DNA of 64,000 nucleotides from CAZCVI01 sp964502145 (GTDB taxonomy: Bacteria; Acidobacteriota; Aminicenantia; UBA2199). The translations under genes and the position numbers were made by a program. The DNA lies in NCBI GenBank assembly GCA_964502145.1, contig CAZCVI010000001.1, positions 253,334 through 317,333 of the forward strand. The letters are read 5' to 3'. The notes beneath the pieces were generated by a model that did no database searches, had not been told where the DNA came from, and worked only from the letters and a program-made list of their open reading frames with translations. Positions 1 to 8,814 of the stretch are shown here, in pieces (position 1 is the first letter of the stretch; each line of letters starts with the position of its first letter).

Positions 1-1885
1 GAACCAAGATAGACAATGAAGAGGGCAGAAGCATTTCGCGTTGGGCGCCCTTGATGGAAATGGCGACACATGCTTGGTAATCGGGTTTACCCGTGCCTTC
101 CATAATACCAGGAATTTCGCGGAATTGACGCCTGACTTCATCAACCATTTTTGATGCGGCACGACCGACGGCTTTCATGGCTAAACCGGAGAACACAAAA
201 GCCATCATGGAACCGAGAAAGATACCGACAATTAACTTGGGATTCATGAGGTTCACTTTGAAGATGTCCATGAAGCTTTCGATAGAAATGGCATCAATCA
301 ATTCCTTGGTGTTAAATTGCGCGAGCAAAGCTGGAAGTTTGGCACCACTTTCAATAATGTGCTTCATACCCATCTTGATCTCTTCGATGTAAGCAGCGAG
401 AAGAGCGAGAGCAGTGAGGGCAGCAGAACCAATGGCAAAACCTTTGCCCATGGCGGCAGTAGTATTACCGAGGGAGTCAAGGGCATCGGTACGTTGGCGG
501 ACTTCTTTGGGAAGACCTGCCATTTCAGCATTACCACCGGCATTATCGGCAATAGGTCCGTAGGCATCGGTGGCCAGAGTGATACCGAGTGTGGACAACA
601 TGCCCACAGCGGCAATACCTATACCATATACACCCATAACAAGGTTCCCTTCTTTAAATCCGCCAGCAAAAGCAAAGGCACCGAGAATACCAGCGCTCAC
701 GGCAAAAACGGGGATGGCGGTAGAGATCATACCGGAAGAGAGACCGCTGATAATCACGGTGGCTTCTCCGGTAGCGGCATTATCCGCGACTTCACGGGTG
801 GGCTTATACCCCTCGGAAGTATAATACTCGACGCTTTTTCCTATTATCAGGCCGACGATCAAACCAACTACGATAGAACCGAAGAGTCCGAGTTGATCGG
901 GGAGTAATATTTTAACGGCGAAAAAGGAACCGATGACAATCAGGAGGGAACTAAAATTAATGCCTCTGGCCAGAGAGCCAAGCAAGTCTTTCTGGGTCGC
1001 GCCTTCTTTGGTTCTAACAAGGAAAATACCAAGAACGGAAGCCAGAACACCGATTCCGGCAATAACCATGGGTAGAATGACGGCATTATAGGCCATGTCT
1101 TTGGCAATGAGCATCATAGCGGAAGCACCCAAGGCAGCAGCAGCTAAGACAGCACCGGCATAGGATTCATAAAGATCGGCCCCCATGCCTGCGACATCGC
1201 CAACGTTATCACCGACGTTATCGGCGATGGTCGCTGGGTTGCGCGGGTCATCTTCGGGGATATTCTTTTCCACTTTTCCCACGAGGTCAGCACCAACATC
1301 GGCGGCTTTGGTATAAATACCGCCACCTACCCGGGCAAACAGGGCTTGGAGGGATGCACCCATGCCAAATGAAAGCATGGTGACTGTGGTTGATATCAGA
1401 TCATAGTGTAACACCTTGTGCAGAAGAATAAACCACACGGAAATATCAAGCAAGGCGAGACCAACAACAACGAGGCCCATGACAGCACCACTTCTGAAAG
1501 CAACGCGAAGTGCTTTGTCCAAAGATTCCCTGGCTTGGTTGGTGGTTCTGGCGGAAGCCAGGGTGGCGGTGGTCATGCCGATAAAACCAGACAAACCGGA
1601 AAAGAAACCACCGGTTAAAAACGCAAAAGGTGTCCAAGGAGACTGCACCTTCAATACAAAAGCCAAAAACGCCAAAAATAAAGCTGCTACAATAAAAAAT
1701 ATGCCTACAACCTTATATTGCTGCTTTAAATATGCTCTTGCACCTTGACGAACAGCTTCTGCAATCTCTATCATCTTCTCGGTTCCTTCGGACAACTTCA
1801 TGATTTGCCGATAAAAAACGAAAGCGAAGAGGAGGGCAACTACTGCCGAAATCGGTGCAATAAGAAAGAGAATCGTATGCGCCAT
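1..1885 (-). CDS. hppA: Membrane-bound K+-dependent pyrophosphatase (partial, C-terminus beyond window)
   Basis: Integral membrane PPase that hydrolyses cytoplasmic pyrophosphate and pumps H+ or Na+. About 628 codons are present; the C-terminal end lies beyond base 1. The product is almost wholly hydrophobic. It carries the pyrophosphate-binding stretch DDPRNPATIADNVGDN followed by GDVAGMGADLYESY, and further on DAYGPIADNAGGNAEM. The GNTTAAMGKG motif (near 455) has Ala where K+-independent members have Lys, so by family knowledge this is the K+-dependent class; Na+ versus H+ specificity cannot be read. The start at 1885 (MAHTILF) follows an AGGAG Shine-Dalgarno and the promoter at 1949-1977. 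The many small plus-strand ORFs here are shadows. Confidence 0.95.
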   Translation of the reverse strand, partial: MAHTILFLIAPISAVVALLFAFVFYRQIMKLSEGTEKMIEIAEAVRQGARAYLKQQYKVVGIFFIVAALFLAFLAFVLKVQSPWTPFAFLTGGFFSGLSGFIGMTTATLASARTTNQARESLDKALRVAFRSGAVMGLVVVGLALLDISVWFILLHKVLHYDLISTTVTMLSFGMGASLQALFARVGGGIYTKAADVGADLVGKVEKNIPEDDPRNPATIADNVGDNVGDVAGMGADLYESYAGAVLAAAALGASAMMLIAKDMAYNAVILPMVIAGIGVLASVLGIFLVRTKEGATQKDLLGSLARGINFSSLLIVIGSFFAVKILLPDQLGLFGSIVVGLIVGLIIGKSVEYYTSEGYKPTREVADNAATGEATVIISGLSSGMISTAIPVFAVSAGILGAFAFAGGFKEGNLVMGVYGIGIAAVGMLSTLGITLATDAYGPIADNAGGNAEMAGLPKEVRQRTDALDSLGNTTAAMGKGFAIGSAALTALALLAAYIEEIKMGMKHIIESGAKLPALLAQFNTKELIDAISIESFMDIFKVNLMNPKLIVGIFLGSMMAFVFSGLAMKAVGRAASKMVDEVRRQFREIPGIMEGTGKPDYQACVAISIKGAQREMLLPSSLSILV

Positions 1886-1948
1886 TTTTTCTACTCCTTT
1901 TTTTGTTCTACTATTGTTAAGGGGATTTTCAATTTAATTTAAAATGAA

Positions 1949-1977
1949 ATTGTAATCAATTTAAATACTTTTGTCAA
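1949..1977 (-). promoter_or_regulatory. Promoter of hppA
   Basis: On the minus strand a -35 TTGACA (1972-1977) and -10 TACAAT (1949-1954) are separated by exactly 17 bp. They lie about 65 bases upstream of the hppA start codon. Confidence 0.7.
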
Positions 1978-2134
1978 TCTAAAAAAAATCTGTTAAGGTT
2001 TTAATTATAGAGGGTTTCCAAAGATGTATGGCCCGCTTTTTAAAACCTGAAAAAAATGTGGATCTTGTGGACAAAAGAAATAAAGCCCCCAATTGGTTTT
2101 CAATTTATTTCGTCGTGGGTGTTAAAATGATATA

Positions 2135-2560
2135 TTATTTTTGCGTGTGGGGGTCTGTCGTTTCTGATTTGTCTTTTAACTCGACCCCGCCCAATAGTTC
2201 TTTAACGGCATCGAGTATTTCGCGGCGGTTAAAGGGTTTAAAAAACGTTTTGTGAGCGCCTAATTTTTGGGCCATTTCGAGATAACCATCTGGACCGAGG
2301 CGTCCACCTCCGGAAATGGCAATCACTTTTAAATGGGAAAAGTCATGCCTGAGTTCCAAGATCATTTCAATACCATCTTTTTCTGGCATGATAATATCAG
2401 TGATAATGAGGTCTATGGGTTGGGTTTTGCAGATGTTCATTCCCACCTTTCCATCGGGGGCGTGGACCACTTCATAACCTTCGCGACCTAACATTTGTCC
2501 CAACATCTCGCGGATTTGAACTTCATCGTCTATAATCAGAATGCGTGGTATTTTTTCCAT
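2135..2560 (-). CDS. Single-domain response regulator (CheY-like)
   Basis: A stand-alone receiver of about 141 residues. The acidic pair D11-D12, the phosphoacceptor D55 in DLIITDIIMP and the conserved Lys in FFKPF near 107 are all present, so it should be phosphorylatable. There is no output domain. I place the start at 2560 (MEKIPRIL) because GGAGGA sits just upstream; a longer in-frame start at 2584 would put eight codons before it. It begins 5 nt after the histidine kinase stop, so the two are co-transcribed. It is the likely phosphoryl acceptor for that kinase, because the kinase's own receivers look inactive. Target unknown. Confidence 0.88.
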   Translation of the reverse strand: MEKIPRILIIDDEVQIREMLGQMLGREGYEVVHAPDGKVGMNICKTQPIDLIITDIIMPEKDGIEMILELRHDFSHLKVIAISGGGRLGPDGYLEMAQKLGAHKTFFKPFNRREILDAVKELLGGVELKDKSETTDPHTQK

Positions 2561-2565
2561 GGTAA

Positions 2566-4608
2566 TTACTCCTCCTTTTTCCAATTGTTCAATACATCCC
2601 GGATAATTCCGGCTACTTCCCGTTGGATGACGGGTTTCATAATAAAAGCACTTATGCCAGTCTTGATGGCAGCCTCCCGGTTGAGGGTATCGCTAAAACC
2701 GATGGACAACACGACGGGAATAGTGGGTTTGATCTTTAAAATTTCGCTGGCCAGATGGATACCGGCCATATCGGGCATGTTTTGGTTGACAATGATGAGA
2801 TCGAAGATTTCGGTATCGGCGCGGAACATATCAAGGGCTTCAATACATTTGGAAGCAGCCATGACATGGTATCCCAGGGGTTCAAGAATTTCTTGTTGGA
2901 TATGGATCATGTGGTTCTCGTCTTCCACCAATAGAATACGTTCATTCCCACTGGGTAGTGCGTCTCTGTAAGGGGTTTTAGGACGGGAATTGGCGTTGGT
3001 TTTGGAAGCTGAATCAATACGGGGTAGATAGAGATAAAAGGAAGTTCCTTTATCTGGTTCGGTTTGAACGGCAATATCGCCACCGAGGGTTTTTACAATG
3101 CCATAGATGACGGCCAACCCGAGGCCGCTGCCTTCACCGGTGGCCCTTGTCGTGAAATAAGGTTCAAAAATCCGTTCGGCCACATCTTTTCCCATACCGT
3201 GACCCGTATCTTTCACGGTTAACTTGATATAGGGGCCGGGGAGTGCATTTTTTAAGCCGGGGTAGCCAGTGGGTGGAATATCGATTTTCTCTAGGCCGAG
3301 TTCTAATATGCCACCGCTATCTCGCATGGCATAGATGGCATTGGAACAAAGATTAACGAGAACTTGGCGAAGTTGGGTAGGATCACCCATGACGATACCG
3401 GCATCGGTCTCAATATAATCCTTGATCGTGATATAATTGGGTAGGGAGGTGCGCAGGTCGCTTAGCACTTGGTTGGCAATCTGGGAAATGCACACGGGTT
3501 CGCGGTTTTCATCGCCTTGGCGGCTGAAAGTAATGATTTGATTAACGAGTTCTCGGGCGCGATCGGCGGCGTCCAGGACATGTTTTAAATTGTGCGCGGG
3601 GGAACTCTCAACTGGCATATCATCCATGACCAATTCTGTATAACCGCGGATGATGGCGAGGATATTGTTGAAATCATGGGCAATGCCACCGGCGAGTGTA
3701 CTGATTGCCTCTATTTTCTGGGCTTGTCTGAGGTAACTTTCAGCCTCTTTGCGCCGGGTGATATCGCGGAGAATGCCCTGGGTAGCTATGCCCCCTTTAT
3801 AGGGAATAAAGGTCACGGAAGCTTCTACTTCCAATTGGCGACCGTCGCGTGTCAGGGCGGTAAACTCATATTTGGAATCAACGGGTTGGCCGAGGGCTAT
3901 TTTGCGGTAGCGTTCCTCGATAAATGGACGGCTTGAGTGGGCGACTAACTGCATGAAATCAAAATCTGGGCGGCGCACACTCTCTTCTGTCACGGCAAGC
4001 ATCTCTAAAAATTTCTGATTGACGATCTCGAATTTACGATTGAAGAGCAAGTAAATTCCGTCATTGGAAGATTGGATCAATTGTCGGTACTTTTCCTCGC
4101 TTTGGCGGAGTTCTTCTTCGATTCGTTTGCGTTCTTCCAGTTCGGCTTCCAGGGCGCGGGTGCGTTGGGAAACGGTTTTTTCCAGTAATTCATTTTGATT
4201 GAGCAAACGTTCATCGGTTTCTTTGAGGCGCAACATGGTATTAATATGGTACTGAAGTTCTTGGTCGTCCACTGGTTTTGACAGGAAGATATCAACGGCT
4301 TCATCTAATTCTCGTGGTAGGGGTGGGGATTCATCGGAATTGCCGTTAAAATGGCAAATCATCAGAGGAATATGACTGGTGGTTTGCGAGGTTTTTAATA
4401 TTCGGCACACCTGGTTCCGTTTTTTTTCATCGACGGGACGTGTATTCCCAAAAACAATGGCGTCGGGCTTCCGTAATTGGGCTTCGGCTAAGCCTTCTTC
4501 CCAAGAATAAGCGGGAACGACTTTTATGCCGGGGAACAGTTGTTTTAATCGTTCCACAAATCCAGTTAGGGAGGCTTCCTGGTGATGTATGGCTAATATT
4601 TTTTGCAT
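2566..4608 (-). CDS. PAS-domain hybrid histidine kinase with two degenerate receivers
   Basis: Cytoplasmic sensor kinase of 680 residues without membrane segments. Order: N-terminal receiver-like domain (1-125), coiled coil (130-175), PAS (178-285), HisKA with phosphorylatable His311 in the AHDFNN motif, HATPase with N, GHGMG and GEGSGLGL boxes (to about 530), and a C-terminal receiver (557-680). The N-terminal receiver lacks the acidic pair and has Gly54 at the phosphoacceptor position. The C-terminal receiver keeps its acidic pair and Lys but has Asn608 in place of Asp (IIVNQNMP). The start at 4608 follows an AAAGGA ribosome site; a longer ORF begins at 4644. Signal unknown, probably cytosolic and read by PAS. 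Confidence 0.9.
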   Translation of the reverse strand: MQKILAIHHQEASLTGFVERLKQLFPGIKVVPAYSWEEGLAEAQLRKPDAIVFGNTRPVDEKKRNQVCRILKTSQTTSHIPLMICHFNGNSDESPPLPRELDEAVDIFLSKPVDDQELQYHINTMLRLKETDERLLNQNELLEKTVSQRTRALEAELEERKRIEEELRQSEEKYRQLIQSSNDGIYLLFNRKFEIVNQKFLEMLAVTEESVRRPDFDFMQLVAHSSRPFIEERYRKIALGQPVDSKYEFTALTRDGRQLEVEASVTFIPYKGGIATQGILRDITRRKEAESYLRQAQKIEAISTLAGGIAHDFNNILAIIRGYTELVMDDMPVESSPAHNLKHVLDAADRARELVNQIITFSRQGDENREPVCISQIANQVLSDLRTSLPNYITIKDYIETDAGIVMGDPTQLRQVLVNLCSNAIYAMRDSGGILELGLEKIDIPPTGYPGLKNALPGPYIKLTVKDTGHGMGKDVAERIFEPYFTTRATGEGSGLGLAVIYGIVKTLGGDIAVQTEPDKGTSFYLYLPRIDSASKTNANSRPKTPYRDALPSGNERILLVEDENHMIHIQQEILEPLGYHVMAASKCIEALDMFRADTEIFDLIIVNQNMPDMAGIHLASEILKIKPTIPVVLSIGFSDTLNREAAIKTGISAFIMKPVIQREVAGIIRDVLNNWKKEE

Positions 4609-4819
4609 GTTTTTTCCTTTCCCCGGGCAAAGGGTAGACTGCACGGATAACAGAGTCTGCGGACATGATACATGAACGTTTTATACATATTGATAGATTT
4701 TACACTAATTTCGCGTTCTTGTAAATGGTTTTTTTTGTGTAGTTTATTTCTATTGGGTCTGAATTCACGATTATGTTTATCGAAACATGTTGGCGTGAAA
4801 ACAAACGCTTTTGGAGTTC

Positions 4820-4985
4820 CTGAATTCACTGCCAGTTCTTTGAGAGTATCATAAAATCAAGTGGGAGGAATGGGAATTATGGGAAGAATGGGAGGCATGG
4901 GAATTTTTTTTTTATCCCATAATTCCCATCATTCCCATCATTCCCATAATTCCCATTCCTCCCATTAAGTTGGCGGTGAATCCAG
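4820..4985. repeat. Inverted 9-bp-period repeat (ATGGGA family) with terminal inverted repeats
   Basis: The core (4862-4965) has a left arm of units ATGGGA+NNN (ATGGGAATT, ATGGGAAGA, ATGGGAGGC), an A/T-rich loop, and a complementary right arm of TCCCAT+NNN units, so it can form one long hairpin. It is bounded by CTGAATTCACTGCCAG (4820-4835) and TTGGCGGTGAATCCAG (4970-4985), which are inverted copies matching at 13 of 16 positions. No gene is seen in the 4609-5047 gap otherwise. Confidence 0.75.
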
Positions 4986-4999
4986 GAGTTGAGAAACTA

Positions 5000-5028
5000 T
5001 TGCGTAATAGGTCAAAAAATGCTACTAT
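5000..5028 (+). promoter_or_regulatory. Putative promoter of the glycosyltransferase cluster
   Basis: TTGCGT (5000-5005), a 17-bp spacer, then TACTAT (5023-5028). It lies about 20 bases before the first start codon of the 5048 gene. The match to consensus is moderate. Confidence 0.4.
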
Positions 5029-5047
5029 TAGCGGTGATGAACGGTGA

Positions 5048-5545
5048 ATGAAGATGAATATGAATGAAGCAGAGTTGCTTAATGAGATTGGCCGGTTAAA
5101 AGCGGAAATATACGCGCAGAAAGAAGCGGTGGCATCACTGCGCGGGTTGGTCAAGGATGATATCGAGCGTGGCTACACGACGGACCTGTGGGAACTGTCG
5201 GCAAGAGAACTGGATAATGAGATGGGCAATCGTCTCTCTTTTCTGAACGATGATATGAATCCAAAACCGGATGTGAACACGATTACATCGCATCGCCGCT
5301 ATTTGGGTAAACTCGTGGTCTGGGTGAAACGGTTGCTGATGAAACTAGCGCGTCCTTATACGAATCTGGTATTGGAAAAACAACGGCGCTTTAATGAACA
5401 ATTGGTGGCCTTTCATCTGGCCTCTTTTATCCGGTTTAGAGGAAATGAGGCACGCTTGCAAGGGTTGGAAGAAAAACTAAAAGAGATTGCAGAGGACCAG
5501 GAACTGTTGATGGATATGTTGAATACGACTGGGAGTCAGAAATGA
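5048..5545 (+). CDS. Coiled-coil protein associated with glycosyltransferases, function unknown
   Basis: 165 residues, not assigned to a named family. The N-terminal third (6-45) is an amphipathic coiled coil rich in Glu, Lys and Ala. The middle (about 95-130) is a basic-aromatic stretch around RRYLGKLVVWVKRLL and then QRRFNEQLV, a pattern often found in proteins encoded beside surface-polysaccharide glycosyltransferases and methyltransferases. The C-terminus is another helical, acidic coil. It has no signal peptide or clear membrane span. It overlaps the next gene by ATGA, so the two are translationally coupled, which suggests a scaffold or partner for that glycosyltransferase. The first of three close in-frame ATGs is used; the exact start is uncertain. 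Confidence 0.6.
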   Translation: MKMNMNEAELLNEIGRLKAEIYAQKEAVASLRGLVKDDIERGYTTDLWELSARELDNEMGNRLSFLNDDMNPKPDVNTITSHRRYLGKLVVWVKRLLMKLARPYTNLVLEKQRRFNEQLVAFHLASFIRFRGNEARLQGLEEKLKEIAEDQELLMDMLNTTGSQK

Positions 5546-6825
5546 ATGGGGCCATATTAAGGGAAAAGATAACGGCTATTGGGCATGAACGGGGTTTGCA
5601 AGCGGCGTACAACAGGTTGTTGCAGGCTGAAGTGGCGCTGGGGAAACGTGTACCTTCACTGGCGATCTATGATCACACGTGGCATATGATTGGGGGTGGC
5701 CAGAAATACGGGTTTACGATTGCCCATGCACTGCAAGAAATTTTTGATATCACATTGATTGCCAATCATCCGGTAACGCGGCAAAATATTTTAGATTGGT
5801 ATCATCTGGACTTGTTTGCTTGTCAGATTAAAATTATACCGCTGGCTTTTTTCGCTGCTTTTGATACGAAACACCTGGACCCGGCGCGGGTCACGGTACG
5901 AACTGAGAACCCGTTTGATGTGATTGCGCGGGAGAGTGGCAATTATGATTTTTTTATTAATAATAGTATGAATGAGAAAGTGTTCCCTTTGGCCAATGTG
6001 TCGGCGTTGGTCTGTCATTTCCCGGAGCGGCGGCCCAAGGATTATTTTTATGCGGATCGGTATACCTATACTATATATAATAGTATATATACGGCGGGAT
6101 GGATCGAGAAGAAGTGGAAATTCACGCCCCACAAGCATATTTACCCGCCGGTAGATATGGCACCGACGGAAAGCGAAACCAATAAAACGAATCAGAAAGA
6201 AAACATCATTCTCTCGGTGGCGCGTTTTGAAGAGGGTGGCAGTAAAAAGCAGATGGAGATGGTGCAAACGTTTTTGAAATTAAAACGCCGGTTCCCGGTG
6301 GTAATGAAAGGGTGGCGATTGGTGTTGGCGGGTGGGTGTGCGCAAGGGGAGACGAACACTTACCTGGGAACCATTGCAGATAAGATAAAAAAAAGCGCGA
6401 CGAACGATATCGAGTTGTTGGTGAATTGTTCCGGGGATAAACTGAAAGAGATATATGGGAAAGCGCGTTTGTTCTGGCATTTATGTGGCTTGGACCACCG
6501 CGATCCGGCGATGGTGGAACATTTTGGCATGACTATTGTGGAAGCGATGCAAAACGGAGTGGTGCCGATTGTTTACGATGGTGGGGGGCAACGGGAGATC
6601 GTGGAACAAGGTGTCTCGGGTTTTAGAGCCTTGTCAACTGCGGAGGTGATGAACTTCACGCTAACTCTGATTCGCGACGAGCCACTATGGGCACAAATGA
6701 GCCTCAAAACAAAAGAGAGAAGCGGTTTGTTCTCCAGGGAAAACTTTGAAAAAAATGTCAAAGAATTCTTCACGGCAGAACTTTTAAAATATACGGCCCA
6801 GGATCAACGGGATAGTTTGATTTAA
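5542..6825 (+). CDS. Glycosyltransferase, GT4-like (GT-B fold)
   Basis: 427 residues. The N-terminal half has a glycine-rich loop (MIGGGQKYG, near 50) like that of GT-B donor/acceptor domains. The C-terminal half starts at an IILSVARFEEGGSKKQ motif and holds the conserved EHFGMTIVEAMQNGVVPIVYD block with the two Glu residues of the EX7E signature, followed by GGGQREIVEQG. It should transfer a sugar from a nucleotide donor during surface polysaccharide synthesis in the cytoplasm; donor and acceptor cannot be read. It overlaps the upstream coiled-coil gene by 4 nt and is followed 36 nt later by a GT2 gene. Confidence 0.85.
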   Translation: MNGAILREKITAIGHERGLQAAYNRLLQAEVALGKRVPSLAIYDHTWHMIGGGQKYGFTIAHALQEIFDITLIANHPVTRQNILDWYHLDLFACQIKIIPLAFFAAFDTKHLDPARVTVRTENPFDVIARESGNYDFFINNSMNEKVFPLANVSALVCHFPERRPKDYFYADRYTYTIYNSIYTAGWIEKKWKFTPHKHIYPPVDMAPTESETNKTNQKENIILSVARFEEGGSKKQMEMVQTFLKLKRRFPVVMKGWRLVLAGGCAQGETNTYLGTIADKIKKSATNDIELLVNCSGDKLKEIYGKARLFWHLCGLDHRDPAMVEHFGMTIVEAMQNGVVPIVYDGGGQREIVEQGVSGFRALSTAEVMNFTLTLIRDEPLWAQMSLKTKERSGLFSRENFEKNVKEFFTAELLKYTAQDQRDSLI

Positions 6826-6861
6826 ATAAAACAAGAATATGAAAAGCAACAAGGTGACAGA

Positions 6862-7881
6862 ATGAGTCAGGACAATATACTGTTTTCAATAGTGATCTTG
6901 AGTAAGAATTCCATGGGTGTGATTGAGAACCTGGTGAACGCGATTCTCAGACAAGATTTTCCCTATGAATATGAAGTGATTTTTATGGACAACAGTTCGA
7001 CGGATGGCACGGTGGATTATTTACAGAGCACGCCGTTCAAACATAAAAAGATTCTTCATGTGGCTGAAGGTGAATTCAGTCACAGTGGTACCCGGATGCG
7101 GGGTGCGCAGGAAGGGGTGGGGCAATACGTGATGTTTTTTACGGACGACATCATTCCAATCGGCGATTTTTTCTTGCTGGAACTGGCCAAACCGCTATTG
7201 GAAGGAAAAGCATCGGCCACCTACGGGGTATGTCAAATTAACCCGGAAACCCATGATCCGGTTGACGCGTTTATTCATAATAACTGGTGGGAAGGGATTT
7301 ATGATGTGATCGAACCGGTGTCCCAGTTCTGCTGGAACCATTTTACCCCGGAATTGCGGCGGCGGTTGTGTAATTTTGATAATTGTTCTTCCTGTATTCG
7401 CCGTGAATTATTGTTGGAATTAAAGTTTCCCGCTGTGCCGTATGGCGAGGACATGCTGTTTGCCAAGAAGTTGATCCTCAATAACCACCGGGTGGCGATC
7501 TCCAAGGGCGCGAAATTCTTTCATTGGCACAAGGTTAGTTTTACGTATCTGATGAAACGGATGTGTATTGACCAGCACTTGAGTATCCCGGAGTTTGACA
7601 TCTATTATATACGGCGCAAATTGGGAGTGCTTAAAGCGATTGTTAAACGGGTTCTGCATCGCACTTTCGTGGCTTTTTTCAAGTTGAAGATTCCCGTTGG
7701 CAAAAAATTCTACTGGTCTTTTTATAATATGAAAACGCTGACCGCGGATTTTTTCGGGAAATACATGGGTGTATTGGATGAAAATTCAGTGAAAGGGTTC
7801 TCACCGCTGAATAAGCGTCTGTTAAGACGAAAACAAGCGATAGTGGATCATATTTATAAAAAAAGCATCAAGCGATATTGA
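6862..7881 (+). CDS. Glycosyltransferase family 2 (GT-A fold)
   Basis: 339 residues. The N-terminus has the GT2 nucleotide-binding pattern FSIVILSKN and the DNSSTDGT motif (near 50), then FFTDDIIP (near 92) as the DXD-like metal site, and a GEDMLFAKK element (near 194) typical of the acceptor/catalytic region. The C-terminal 90 residues are basic and aromatic and could contact the membrane surface; there is no clear transmembrane helix. A ribosome site (AAGGTGA) precedes the ATG. It is the third gene of the 5048-7881 cluster and probably adds a sugar in the same surface glycan. Substrate unknown. Confidence 0.87.
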   Translation: MSQDNILFSIVILSKNSMGVIENLVNAILRQDFPYEYEVIFMDNSSTDGTVDYLQSTPFKHKKILHVAEGEFSHSGTRMRGAQEGVGQYVMFFTDDIIPIGDFFLLELAKPLLEGKASATYGVCQINPETHDPVDAFIHNNWWEGIYDVIEPVSQFCWNHFTPELRRRLCNFDNCSSCIRRELLLELKFPAVPYGEDMLFAKKLILNNHRVAISKGAKFFHWHKVSFTYLMKRMCIDQHLSIPEFDIYYIRRKLGVLKAIVKRVLHRTFVAFFKLKIPVGKKFYWSFYNMKTLTADFFGKYMGVLDENSVKGFSPLNKRLLRRKQAIVDHIYKKSIKRY

Positions 7882-8119
7882 TTGTCTTGGCAGCCAATTT
7901 ATTGAAAATTATTTTTTAATTATTTTTTTGATGCCACAGGTCTGGATTAATAGCTATAAAATGGGAAAACGATGGTCATGCTCCCTTGCTATTTTTTTTT
8001 GAATGTGATATCTTAAGCAACGGATTAAAAAATTAGAACCAATGAGTTAGGAATATGGTCTATGAATGGATTAGCTATTCAGTGTTGGATTATACGCGGC
8101 ATGCAAACAGGAGAGTGAT

Positions 8120-8497
8120 ATGAAAAAAGTGTACACATCGGCGGCCCCCACTCCGGCGGGTCATTATTCGCAAGCGGTTACGCACAATGGATTGGTTTAT
8201 CTATCGGGGATATTGCCAGTTTCTGCTGCGGGAGAAAAACGAACGGGGTCGATTGAAGACCAAACAAAACAAGTACTGGAAAATATGGGCGCCATCCTCA
8301 AAGCGGCGAATAGCGATTTCAGTCTGGTGATCAAAACAACGGTCTATATTTCGGACATCTCGTTGTGGGATAGAGTGAATGAGGTATACGCGGAATATTT
8401 CGGGAAATCACGACCTGCCCGTTCTGTTATTTCCGCCCATGAACTTCATTATGGTTTCCAAATTGAAATGGAAGCTATTGCCGCAGTGAAGGAATAA
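8120..8497 (+). CDS. ridA: RidA family enamine/imine deaminase
   Basis: 125 residues, the usual RidA (YjgF/YER057c/UK114) length. It shows the opening YTSAAPTPAGHYSQAV, a QTKQVLENM helix, and the C-terminal SRPARSVISAHEL element whose Arg binds the substrate carboxylate. Family role: hydrolysis of reactive 2-aminoacrylate and related imines made by PLP enzymes. It stands alone behind a GGAGAG ribosome site. Archetypal RidA activity is likely, but a sub-family role elsewhere is possible. Confidence 0.88.
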   Translation: MKKVYTSAAPTPAGHYSQAVTHNGLVYLSGILPVSAAGEKRTGSIEDQTKQVLENMGAILKAANSDFSLVIKTTVYISDISLWDRVNEVYAEYFGKSRPARSVISAHELHYGFQIEMEAIAAVKE

Positions 8498-8579
8498 GAG
8501 AGAAGGGCGTATAATTATACGCTAACAATGGCAGATAGTGATGTATTTCTTCGGTTGAGCTTCCAATAGTGGGTGAATC

Positions 8580-8760
8580 CTGAATCCACCGCCAAGTTTT
8601 AAAAAGAGCCACGGATAACCGTGGCTGACTGGACTATCTGGACGTACTGGACTTACTGGACAAGCTGGAAAAATCAAAGGTTTTGTGAAGTCCAGTAAGT
8701 CCAGAATGTCCAGTATGTCCAGATAGTCCAGTTTTTTCTGAAACTTGGCGGTGAATTTAG
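8580..8760. repeat. 181-bp MITE-like element carrying a CTGGAC 9-bp-period hairpin
   Basis: The ends are CTGAATCCACCGCCAAG (8580-8596) and CTTGGCGGTGAATTTAG (8744-8760), inverted copies matching at 15 of 17 positions. Inside is a small perfect hairpin (AGCCACGG-ATAA-CCGTGGCT, 8607-8626). Next come units CTGGAC+NNN (from 8629), a short A/T loop, and the complementary GTCCAG units (to 8732). It fills most of the 8498-8814 gap; no gene is seen there. Confidence 0.75.
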
Positions 8761-8814
8761 GGAATTTAGAGGGGTGATATTGTCTTTTACCAAAAATTAT
8801 TATATCATTGAAGC

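Noticed and set aside
177..1748. Plus-strand ORFs across the first 1.9 kb
   Set aside because: They are shadows of the minus-strand pyrophosphatase, whose motifs are unmistakable.
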